Under the pieces are notes generated by a model. The model ran no database searches and was not told the DNA's origin. It saw nothing but the letters and a program-made list of their open reading frames with translations. A stretch of DNA of 64,000 nt from Lineus longissimus (taxonomy: Eukaryota > Nemertea > Pilidiophora > Heteronemertea > Lineidae): positions 12,588,501 through 12,652,500 of the forward strand of contig NC_088311.1 in the NCBI RefSeq assembly GCF_910592395.1, written 5' to 3'. This document shows positions 52,437 through 61,461 of the stretch, piece after piece; position 1 is the first letter of the stretch; every line of letters starts with the position of its first letter. Made by a program: the position numbers and the translations under genes.

Positions 52437-53255
52437 CTATGTGCTCCAGAATTCCTCTAAGTCTCTGTTCGTTTCCTCCAAGGCGATTCTGTTCACTGAC
52501 GGCGGCTCGGACGTGTGCGCAGCGTTACAATCACCTCCCATTAAAGACCACCCCAAATTGGTACGGACCGCCAACGGCTGGTCGGGCAAACCCCGCCTTA
52601 CCTCTAATTGTACATGCGCCTCTGGATTGTCTAGGCCTATCAACAACTTTACATCCCCTGGTTTGATTTCAGGGGGAATATTCAGACCACTACAATGACT
52701 CCATTCAGGATTGCACATTTGAGTAGTGCACTGAAAATTTCTAATACTCAATGCATATGCCCCGTTAATATACATGCATGGCACTGTTTCTTGCATCACG
52801 AGGTTTGAGACCAAAGGATACAATATGTGAGTCCATAACAGCAGTAGAATTCATAGTGTTAATAGTCAGTTCACTTTTGTGACCTTTTAGTCCTAGATCC
52901 TTTGCGAGTGAATGATGGATGATGGTCAGTTGACTGGCTGAGTCCAGCAATGCAATAGTAGGAATAGACCGCCCATTTTTGTAGACGTACACAGGTAGCA
53001 GTTGGAAATGAGGTGGACTTTTTTTCCTTGATCACTATTGGTAGCGTAACACGTATTTTGCACAACCCCTGGTGCCGTGGTTCCATTGGCAGCGGGAGCT
53101 TTCGTTTCATGCAATAATGTGTGATGTTCGGCGCCACACCCTTGCACTCGGCACCGTACTGGAGAATGGCAGGCTTTTACTGCATGCGAACTGCGCAGGC
53201 AGTTGAAACAAAGTTTGTGATTTTTTACACATGTTTTCCTTGCCTCTACAGTCAT
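52437..53255 (-). pseudogene. BEL3 Gag zinc knuckles and protease, in several frames
   Basis: Zinc clusters CFNCLRSSHAVKAC and CRVQGCGAEHHTLLH lie at about 53080-53220. The protease active-site region IALLDSASQLTIIHHSLAKD is in another frame at about 52890-52960. LLIGLDNPEAHVQLEVRRG and LGWSLMGG (protease C-terminal part) are in a third at about 52480-52660. Each boundary (near 53257, 53000 and 52800) is a frame change, so this region is decayed. Confidence 0.75.
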
Positions 53256-53256
53256 T

Positions 53257-54524
53257 TCAAAGAATCTTGCGTGTGTCTCCAGCCCTACCGTTAGCAGTTT
53301 TAGCGTATGTCTCAGGTTGAGCCACCCCAGTGTTCATGAGTGTCCTTGGCCTTGTGTTAGTTTCTTCTAGGATGCGTCGAGGTTTTGGCACAGGCTTGAC
53401 CCCAGCCGCAGATGACGGTGCCGAATTTTGTAATGCATTACGCCCATACACAGGATCGTTGGCCTTTTTGGCCTCAACCAAGACGAAGTCGACCAACATA
53501 GCGAAAGACGCACGCTCGCCTCTCGCACGTACACTATGAACGATAGTTCGCCATCGATCGTGCATTTTAAACGGCAGTTTTCCCACCAGCTTACGTAGGT
53601 TTTCGGAATATTCAAGCACTCCCAAGGCCCCAATTTCTTGAACAGCGAACTGGCACTCTCGGAGAAAAATTCCAAATTCATCCAGTCCCTTAGGATCATC
53701 TGCCTTCACAGGAGGCCAGTCCAAAGCCTTTTTAAAATAACATTCAGCAACAAAGTTGGGATCACCGTATCTTCGCTGCAGCTCCGATGTCGCAGCTTGA
53801 AACCCGAGGTTTGCATCCAAATGGGCGTAACCACGAACTACCTTGTTTGCCTCGTCTTCAGTGAATTGCAATAGGTAGCTCATGCATTCATCATTAGAAT
53901 ATGCATTGTTCACAATTCGGGCATTAAATTGTCTGCAGAATGACGCGTATTGTGTAGGGTCACCACTGAATTTATCTATCACTATAGTTGGTTTCCTGAA
54001 CTCACGGGCAAGCAGCAAGCTTTGATTTGGAAAGGTCGGAGCACCTGGATTCAACCTACTAGCATTCAGATCTGGTGGTGGTCTGGACGTGGCAACGATA
54101 AGGCCGGCTGAGCACTAGCCGGGGTACTCGAATGCACTGGCCTCGGCTCTGCGACAATTTGTGAAGATGTGCTTCTGTTCCCTGATGTCAATGGTGGCGT
54201 AGCACTAGCAGGGATGCTAGTGCTTGCGAGTGTTGGCCTTGGCTCAGCGATGAACCGCGGCGCTGCACTGGACATCGGAGGGGGCGATACTGGTCTTGGC
54301 TGCCGTGGCGTCCTAGGCCTGGGAGTAGGCCTGGGTGCTGGTATCGTTCTCGGCTGAGGTATCGGGGAAGAAGCCGTCCCAGCTGAGGGAGGCCTACGAA
54401 TCCTAGGTGCAGGAATTGGTGGAGTCCTCTGCACCGTTGCCTCCAAGGTCTCAATCTCCCGTGTCACCTCTTCCATCCTGAGAGCAATGGCGTCTGCCAG
54501 AAGATCTAAGCCGTTCCAAGCCAT
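53257..54524 (-). pseudogene. BEL3 Gag with proline-rich N terminus and DUF1759
   Basis: A start at MAWNGLDLLADAIALRMEEV (54524) is likely; the open frame extends upstream into the LTR, which is not expected to be coding. A coiled-coil-like helix is followed by a Pro/Arg-rich stretch (IPAPRIRRPP, then PRPTPRPRTPRQPRP). After a frame change near 54070-54110 the DUF1759 core follows: KPTIVIDKFSGDPTQYASF, LLQFTEDEANKVVRGY and ELQRRYGDPNFVAECYF. It ends at about 53257, where another frame change leads to the zinc knuckles. Confidence 0.8.
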
Positions 54525-54561
54525 ATCGTGAGATGATCTTGATGTCAGCGTTCTAAAACTA

Positions 54562-56590
54562 TGTGGACCAGAGAGGGGAAAGGACGAACTGTACTCCGGA
54601 TTTAACTTCAACGTCTTAGACCCAGAGTTTACGGAACAAGCTGGGTTTGGTTATTTGAGCTCATTTAGTAAGGAGCAGTGAGTTTGGCCATATGGAGGGT
54701 GTTCTCGACTTGTAGGGTTGTATTTGTGGGTTTGGGGTGGCAATGGTGGATGGTTTTTCTCCTGTGGTGATCATAGGGCTTTAATGATGTGGAAGCTCTC
54801 ACACGATACTGCACATGTAAAGTGATTTAAGGTTATATGAGTTGATTAGGAGCTGTTTATACTGACATTCAGTTTTGTTGTAGAGTTTGTAAAAAGGGAA
54901 AGTTTTATTTGGACAGTTTGAGGTTTGGAGGTGAGAGGTGAGAGGATGCATTGCTTATGAAGGCAATGCGTCCTCTCACATTGTGCTGCGGATGAAGCGG
55001 ATACAAGTTGATTGGTTCTGTTTGTACTCACATTCAGATAGAAATGTCGTGGAATATCGGACAGTTGTGGTTGACGAGAAGAAGGATGCATTGATGTGAT
55101 TTTGTCCCTGCTGCATTTGGGCACTGGAATGTGCTGTATGCACTGACGTCATAATTGCAAGAAGTTTGGTGCATGTCATGTTGTGGAACTTTCTGGCATG
55201 AAACATTGCACTTGTGAATGTTTTTGGGTATGATACGGCTGCTTCAAATCGTTGACCAAATAATCATGAAATGAGCAGAGTGGATGCCGGTCGGGCCTAG
55301 GTCCACACTAGTACTACTTACTTGACTTCAAGCTCGGTGTCATTAATTACTACAAGCCGCCCAAAGAATACACACGCATTACTAATGGCTTATGTCACTT
55401 GAAACATGGCTCTTTCCACAAACTTACCAGTTACAAGGCGCAAACACCGAAAGTACCGGCAGCCGTGGCTGTCATATTTTACCGCACGATGACATGAGCA
55501 TACACGTGCATACACGAGGTGTACAACGTCATAAAATCGTGTGTGGTGCAACGTCACAAAATTGTGCAATGTCTGCGTCGTCATCGGATCTTGCTAAAAA
55601 TTATCAGTTCACAATTTCGGACGCGTCATCAGTTTTGATATTCACCGATAAAATCCTTTTTTTCTTCTAAGTCAAATTTCGTCCGCGCTCCTTTTCACCG
55701 TAAACTACCTTGAAAATTATTTTGCTAACTATTCCATGCGGTTAAACCGATTGGAGCGGGTTCTATCATAGATAACTGGAGGTCGAAATCCACAACCAGG
55801 AATATGGCTTATGAAACCATTTGAAGCGGTCCGCAAAAGCCTTCGTCGTGAGGTGGTGCCGCCTGTCGGCGGTTCCGGGACCATTGCGTCAAGCCTTTAT
55901 TCTTACGATGTAAGGTGTGATATGGTTTTCTGCAAATACACAAATACAGGACTCATAACTAACAGAACTAAAATATGTCCAATCTGAAAACAAATACAAC
56001 TACAAAAGCTGTAAACTCACCAACACTACGCAGTCGCCCTCTGGCGTTATAAGATGGAACTACATCCATGTGACAAATTTTGGCAAGACCTGTAGCCCAA
56101 TTCAGCCTCAATTTCTAGGCCAAAAACAGTGTGTACACGGACCACACTCTCAGAAACTCATAAAAAGATCATCAAGAACCTATTGAATTACATGATTATC
56201 AACAGACTGCTATAAACTGGAGCAGAGAGCCATTCAGCCAGCGCGGGTGTCCGAAGTGAACAGGCATCACCCAATGAGATTACATGCACAACTTTGTGCC
56301 CAAATAAAAACATCTTTTACATATTATTTAACCTTGTCAGTACTCACAGAACGTTGAGAGGACCCTCTCCACCACAGTGTGCGGGTTTGGAGAAATTGAA
56401 TTCATTTGCTTGTGGCAAAAAATGGTAAACTTTCGCGAAAAAATCACCAAAACAACACTTCCATTGGGCGGAAGTTGGCAAGAGCGAAAACCCCACGTGG
56501 TAGAAAAAACCTCAAGAACGTAATGTAGACTACTGTATACAGAGTGTCCCAAAAATAGGGCAATACTAAAACTTAGCTCAATACGCAACA
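54562..56590 (-). repeat. BEL3 5' LTR, interrupted
   Basis: LTR sequence at 55890-56590 and 54562-54621 together equals the 3' LTR. The break falls at CTTAGAC/CAAGCC. Total LTR length without the interruption is 761 bp. Confidence 0.85.
54622..55889. mobile_element. 1268-bp insertion in the BEL3 5' LTR
   Basis: Absent from the 3' LTR, so either inserted here or lost there. It contains a 15-bp hairpin (54940-54954 with 54963-54977, one mismatch, 8-nt loop) and two related segments (AGTTGATTAGGAGCTGTTTA and AAGTTGATTGGTTCTGTTTG, about 165 bp apart). No convincing gene, TIR or target duplication. Confidence 0.6.
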
Positions 56591-56595
56591 CATGC

Positions 56596-56990
56596 GGAAA
56601 CATGTTCTATGGCTATCGCACTCACCACTAAGCCCGCGAGACTGATTTCGGCACTGTGCGAGTTTGTGCCACGGATTTGACTGATATACTCGAGCTGCGG
56701 TTTGCGAGTGACCCATCCCCAGTGCAAGTGCGTGAAAACGCAGTTGTACTCTGTATAATCGGCGGTGTGGATATCTTCGCCTCTAGTCTAACCATCACTT
56801 GAAATGATTAGCCTGGTCTATCCATCACATGACGGAAATCTAATCTCTCCTTTCCCAACTTCTCCGCCGGCAACAATCTTGACACTGGAGGCGCCGATTT
56901 CATTCATTACAACGCCTCTAGAACTAGTAAGTTGCCACCATCTTGAAAAGATCAGGAAAGAAATTTTCTAGTAGTACAATAGTGGGTATT
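56596..56990. other. No gene recognised
   Basis: Mixed-composition sequence between BEL3 and the AT-rich viral-like segment. No domain or repeat recognised. The left border of the viral-like element may lie within or near its right end. Confidence 0.4.
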
Positions 56991-56995
56991 CTAAC

Positions 56996-57160
56996 TCCAA
57001 GTCAAATCCCAGTCAAAATCTCCAAGTCAAATCCCAGTCAACACGTTTCAAAACTTATCTCAGTCAAATCCTAGTCTAAATAGTTTCCAGTCAAACTTCA
57101 GTCAAGTCACAAAATCGTCCAAATCGTCCAAATCGTCCAAATTTATAAAAAATAACAAAA
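56996..57160. repeat. GTCA-rich short tandem repeats at the left end of the viral-like segment
   Basis: TCCAAGTCAAATCCCAGTCA occurs at 56996 and again at 57021 (period 25), with further CAGTCAAA variants to about 57105. Then AAATCGTCC is repeated three times (about 57112-57140), and AAATTTATAAAAAAT occurs twice (about 57139 and 57164). These could be terminal or subterminal repeats of the element. Confidence 0.65.
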
Positions 57161-57197
57161 ATTACAAATTTATAAAAAATTCAAAAATGACAAAACG

Positions 57198-57228
57198 TAT
57201 ATTTAACATAAATTATTTTCTTCTAAAT
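57198..57228 (+). promoter_or_regulatory. 31-nt upstream motif, copy 1 (putative promoter)
   Basis: Starts TATATTTAACATAAATTATT and ends TTCTAAAT, 3 bp before the ATG at 57232. It is identical over 31 nt to the sequence before the HNH gene. An AT-rich promoter directly before start codons is usual in large and mid-size eukaryotic DNA viruses; the function here is inferred. Confidence 0.6.
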
Positions 57229-57231
57229 AAA

Positions 57232-57531
57232 ATGAACTTTCCATCAAACGAAGAACTTGAATCAAGAGTCACAGAGTCAACAGATTATCTAAAATTTAAA
57301 GATCTTCCAGTGAACACATGGTATAGAATTAACTCATTCAGAAATATAAGTACAAAAATAGGAGAATCAACACTGCTTGAACTTGTTGACTCAGAAGCTA
57401 AAGAAGTCACAGTGTGGGCGACGAGTGTCATCAAACAAAAAATAAATCTTGATCACAATTATATAAGATTCACAGGAGTCAAGGAAACAAAACAGGGTAA
57501 AAAGTTTTATGGATTTAATCTTTTAGAATAA
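57232..57531 (+). CDS. Small protein, possible OB-fold nucleic-acid-binding protein
   Basis: A 99-residue protein with the pattern LPVNTWYRINSFRNISTKIG, then STLLELVD and EVTVWATSVIKQKI. Alternating beta-type stretches and a short length resemble small OB-like or single-strand-binding-type proteins next to polymerases in Polinton-like elements, but I cannot confirm a family. The start at 57232 (MNFPSNEEL) is chosen because the 31-nt motif ends just before it; an in-frame ATG at 57187 lies upstream of the motif. The gene is intact. Spacing to the next gene is 43 bp, nearly all of it the repeated motif. Confidence 0.6.
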   Translation: MNFPSNEELESRVTESTDYLKFKDLPVNTWYRINSFRNISTKIGESTLLELVDSEAKEVTVWATSVIKQKINLDHNYIRFTGVKETKQGKKFYGFNLLE

Positions 57532-57545
57532 TTTTATACTCATCC

Positions 57546-57576
57546 TATATTTAACATAAATTATTTTCTTCTAAAT
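57546..57576 (+). promoter_or_regulatory. 31-nt upstream motif, copy 2 (putative promoter)
   Basis: Identical to 57198-57228 and overlapping the ATG at 57575 by two bases (CTTCTAAATGG). The sequence before it (ATCC) differs from copy 1 (AACG), so only the motif itself is conserved. Confidence 0.6.
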
Positions 57577-58099
57577 GGAGTCCCTTGTTAGAGAATGTAA
57601 AAAGTGTTTTCAAGAAAAATTATTGGATGATTTTGATAAAGTTGAAAAATGTAAATATGGTAGAAGTTATAGATGTAGATCTTGTTACAATAGAAGTCAC
57701 AACAATTATTTCACAGAGAAAAGGTCAGTTGACGAATCTTTTAAAAAATCAAGTTATCTTTCATCAACATTATCCTCATGTCTTCATAAAAAATTTTAAA
57801 AATCTAAACTTGAGAAAGTTATGGACTGTTCTCTAGATGGTCTGTACAAGTGGATTGAATATCAATTTGATGAAAATATGACATGGGAAAACTATGGTGA
57901 TTATTGGGAAATAGATCACATTTTACCTAAGTCACATTTTGACCATACTGTTGAAGAAGAACTTATGCTTTGTTGGAACTGGCGTAACTTGAGACCTGTT
58001 TCAAAAGAAGAAAACATGACAAAGGGAAAGAAAATTGATTACGAACTATACTATCAAAATGTATCCTTAGCAGCAGAATTTTTAGAAGATGAAATTTAA
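57575..58099 (+). pseudogene. HNH endonuclease with N-terminal zinc-ribbon, one in-frame stop
   Basis: The N terminus CKKCFQEKLLDDFDK with CRSCYNRSH is a two-CxxC zinc-binding region. The C-terminal part LYKWIEYQFDENMTWENYG, WEIDHILPKSHF, CWNWRNLRPVSKEEN and TKGKK is a typical HNH nuclease (D-H, N, N residues) of the type common in large DNA viruses and phages. Such enzymes nick or cut DNA, often as homing-type nucleases. Both halves are in the same frame, split by a TAA at 57797-57799. A restart at 57821 would give only the nuclease half. The 31-nt motif precedes the gene. Confidence 0.8.
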
Positions 58100-58440
58100 A
58101 AAACTTTTCCTTATAATAAATGAACCCTCATCCATGATGATTTTCACAAATTCTCATGGGCGTTGTGACCCCTAAGTTCTAGATTTTCGCTCAAGTGAGG
58201 ATTAACTAGAATTTTAAATTTCACTTCAAAGAGATCCATATCTCTTTACCTTATTTCTAAAGGCTAGTACTTTTAATTCATCGGTTAATATAGTTTTTAT
58301 TTATATTTCTTAGCGGCGTGGTTGTCTTCATTTGGAATCTTATAATCAAGTTTTTGATTATAAAATGACTTATTGAAACCGAAACTAAAAAAAGGGGAAT
58401 CCCCTAAACGGCTATTAACTAAAAACTTTTTCATAAATAA
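58100..58440. other. Intergenic region with hairpins
   Basis: 340 bp between the HNH gene and the polymerase, without coding sequence. A perfect 10-bp hairpin lies at 58340-58363 (TTATAATCAA, loop GTTT). A short AGAGAT/ATCTCT hairpin is near 58230 and AGGGGAATCCCCT is at 58393-58405. They may end upstream transcripts or structure the polymerase leader. AAATAA precedes the polymerase ATG. Confidence 0.5.
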
Positions 58441-60275
58441 ATGGAGTCTTCCACGCCACTAAGAAATATGAAATTAGCTGAGGGACTTTCGACTGACGAA
58501 CTCAAAATTCTCGCCTACAGAAATAAGGTGAAAAATTATGGATCTTTATCAAGAGAAAAGTTACTTGAAGGACTTCAACACATTCCAAATAGTTTCAACG
58601 ATGTTGAAGTGAAAATTGACAAGCCAGTTTCTGACTTGTCACAAATCGAAAAAAGAGTTCTAGCTCAACGACTAGGTATAAATCCTAGAAAATTTAAAAA
58701 AGGACAGCTAGAAAATATCATTGAAGAAAAAATTTCACAGGAAAATTTGGTTGACATTAAAGCTAAACCTGTGAAAGCAAAAATTTCTATTAGAAAACCT
58801 CTTTTAGAAAAAGTCAAGGCTCTTGGCCATAAAAATTTTCAGAATCTCAATATTGAGAAATTGAAAGAACTCTTGACCAAAGAACCAGTAAAAAGACTAT
58901 TAAAATCAGATCTTTTCAAACAAGCGAAGGAACTTGACATCAATGTCAAAAGTTCCATGACAAAAAAATTCATCCAGGAGTTGATTGAAAAACATACAGA
59001 GTTAAGAGAGTTCAAAAAAGTCAACTCCGCTTTCAGAGGATTTGCTAATCATTTCCAAATGGAAGGTTTGCCTCAAATTGACATTGAAAACTATCTCAAT
59101 AAAATTAAGTCAGTTTTACAAGATAAAATTAATGAGGAAAATAAAGAGGGATTAAAAATTTCAATCATTCTACATATTCTAATGCAAAGGAAGAATGACG
59201 TTAAAGAGTTTCAACTTCGTTCTAGACACATCCTTTATGTAGGTCAAGAACTTAATTATGACACTCTCATCGAAGACTTCCTTAATGAACTGGAAAATTT
59301 AGTTCAGGAAGGTTCAGGTTGGAAATTTTTGGAAGTCATCAAGATTGAATTACATACTGTAAAATATACACCACTTTCAGGATCAAGCTATATTCCTTTG
59401 CCAGATAAGATTCAAAATAAAAAAGCAGTGATTAATGTACAAAATTCTGATCAAAAATGCTTCAGATATTCTGTTGAAGCCGCATTATTAAATATTCCAA
59501 AGAACACAGAACGAGTTTCAAATTACAACAAAACTGAATTTGACCACATGTTTAAAGACCTAGAATACCCAGTAAAAATCAAGGATATTGACAAATTTGA
59601 GAAGAATAATCCTGACCTAGCAGTCAATGTATTTACATTTATTCCTACACAGAAAGTGTTCTTTGGAAATGAAACTACAGTTTACCCAATTTCCCCAGTT
59701 AGAATATCTGAGAGAATTCTAGCAGAAGACAAGTATATTAATCTTTTACACTACAAAGATGAGAACGATTTTTCAGAAGGTGAAAAGGTTGAAAATGTCA
59801 AAGATAATGCAAATTATCACTATGCTTGGATCAAGAACTTTTCTAGGCTGGTTTCTAAAGATCATTCTAAACATAAAGGAGCAGTAAAAGTATGTTTCAG
59901 ATGCATGAAAATTATTTCAGCACCAACGAAAGAGTTATGTGATAAAAGATACAATCAACATTTTGAGAACTGTAGGCAGTTTGAATGTGTCAGAGTTAGC
60001 ATGCCTAAGGATCATGAAAAAAATCCTGGAATTCAATCAGAAAAAAATGGAACAAAAACATCCTGTCTTTATCGTCGCTGACTTTGAATCATCTTTGAAA
60101 AAAGTTGACAAACAATTAGGTGAAAAAACTGTTCAAATTCAAGAGCATATTCCTAACTCATTCAGCTTCTATACTTGTTTTGACAAGGATCAAATCAAGG
60201 CTGAAAATCTCTTAGTAGAATATAGTGTCAACGATCCTAATGAAGATATCGGAGAAAGATTCTGTGAAGAGATTG
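58441..60275 (+). pseudogene. Family-B DNA polymerase, N-terminal half (SAP-like repeats, zinc motif, exonuclease I)
   Basis: Starts MESSTPLRNMKLAEG. Four SAP/Rho-N-like helical repeats occupy about residues 14-185 (LSTDELKILAYRNKVKNYG; LSQIEKRVLAQRLGINPRKF; KVKALGHKNFQNLNIEKLK; KSDLFKQAKELDINV). A middle region with SDQKCFRYSVEAALLN and ISERILAEDKYINLLHY follows, then a zinc motif with CFRCM and HFENC (about 485-511). At an A7 run (60017-60023) homology changes frame: one frame runs on to a stop at 60081, while the other carries VFIVADFESSL, the exonuclease I D-x-E motif, up to the R1 insertion at 60276. The zinc/finger region before ADFE is typical of large invertebrate PolB-EndoVII proteins. 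It would replicate the element's DNA. Confidence 0.85.
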
Positions 60276-61315
60276 AATGAAATGGCCAGGGCCATTGTGC
60301 TCACCTCATGTGGAGGAAAGATGGATAAAGAGCATGGTATTGTGTCATGTAGTGTTAGGTTTGATGTAGGTCCAAGCAATTACAATTTCCCCAAAATGGC
60401 CAATTTACAGTACATTCGACCTCTGTGACCTTGAAAAGTAGGTCAAATCAAAGAAGACCCGGGTGACACATTGAATGGTTGTTAGAATTAGATGTACCTA
60501 TGATATAAAATTGGTGCCAATCGGGCAAGTCATTACTAGGTATAATGGCATTTTGAAGAATTTAGGATTTGGCCCCCTCCCTGGAGGCCAAACGGCAAAT
60601 CAGATCGCACCAAACTTTGGTACCTGAGATCACCTGACCAAGGGGTACATGTGTACTTAATTTGTGATCAATAGTCATTGCAGTTAAGAAACGTGCCATA
60701 GTTACGGCCTGACGGCGAATTTATGCCATTTGACCTCTGTGACCTTGACAAGAAGGTCAAATTAAAAACCTGTGTGACATATACTGTATGGTGGTTAGAT
60801 GTACCCATGATATCAAATTGGTGGCAATCGGGCAAGAAGTTAAGGAATAATCACATTTTTAAGGTTTTTGGATTTTGCCCCCTGGTGGTCAAGTGGTGAA
60901 TCATATTGGACCAAACTTTGGTCCCTGAGATCACCTGACTAAGGGGTAAATGTGTACCAAATTTGGTATCAATAGTCATTGCAGTTTAGAAACGTGCCAT
61001 CGTTACATCCTAACGGCCAATTTACACCATTTGACCTCTGTGACCTTGAAAAGGAGGTCAAATCGAAAACCCGGAGGATATATGATGCACCTTTGCTAGA
61101 AGTACCTACCATATTTTTTTCAAAATTTCCCGACTACTATTAAGGGAGATATTGCATATTTTCACTTTTAACGTTTGGCCCCCTGGTGGCCAAACCATGA
61201 AACGAATCAGATTGAAACTTAGTCTCCAAGGTGTCATTACATAAGGGTACATGTGTACCAAGTTTCAACTCAATAGCTCTAACAGTTACGAAACGTGCCC
61301 TGCTAACGGACGACG

Positions 61316-61404
<89 letters not shown>

Positions 61405-61461
61405 ACGACGGACGCCACGGTATGGGATAAGCTCACCTCTGCTAAGAGGTGAGCTAAAAAG
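60276..61461 (+). mobile_element. Full-length R1 element inserted in the polymerase gene
   Basis: Starts AATGAAATGGCCAGGGCCAT and ends with GCTCACCTCTGCTAAGAGG hairpin sequence and GAGCTAAAAA. The polymerase frame reads directly from EEI to AVYNIHDK on either side, so the ends are fixed to about one base and no target duplication longer than 1 bp exists. It carries a run of about 28 GAC units (about 61316-61401). It matches 25381-26517. Non-coding. Confidence 0.9.

Larger units (their letters stand above)
47609..56590 (-). mobile_element. BEL/Pao LTR retrotransposon BEL3, minus strand, decayed
   Basis: LTRs beginning TGTTGCGTATTGAG and ending TCTGGTCCACA (minus strand) bound gag-pol. A perfect CATGC target duplication flanks it (47604-47608 and 56591-56595). 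A purine tract (minus-strand AGGGGGGCGGGTA) precedes the 3' LTR at 48366-48380. Domain order is BEL/Pao. Several frame changes, a replaced RNase H end and a 1.27-kb insertion in the 5' LTR show decay. The stretch 48366-48919 between integrase and 3' LTR is noncoding. Confidence 0.9.

Noticed and set aside
54525-54611. BEL3 Gag start inside the LTR (MKLNPEYSSSF)
   Set aside because: Those codons lie in or next to LTR sequence that also occurs in the 3' LTR; the start at 54524 is more plausible.
57187-57231. Upstream ATG for the small viral-like protein
   Set aside because: It lies before the 31-nt motif that abuts the next gene's ATG, so the start at 57232 is favoured.
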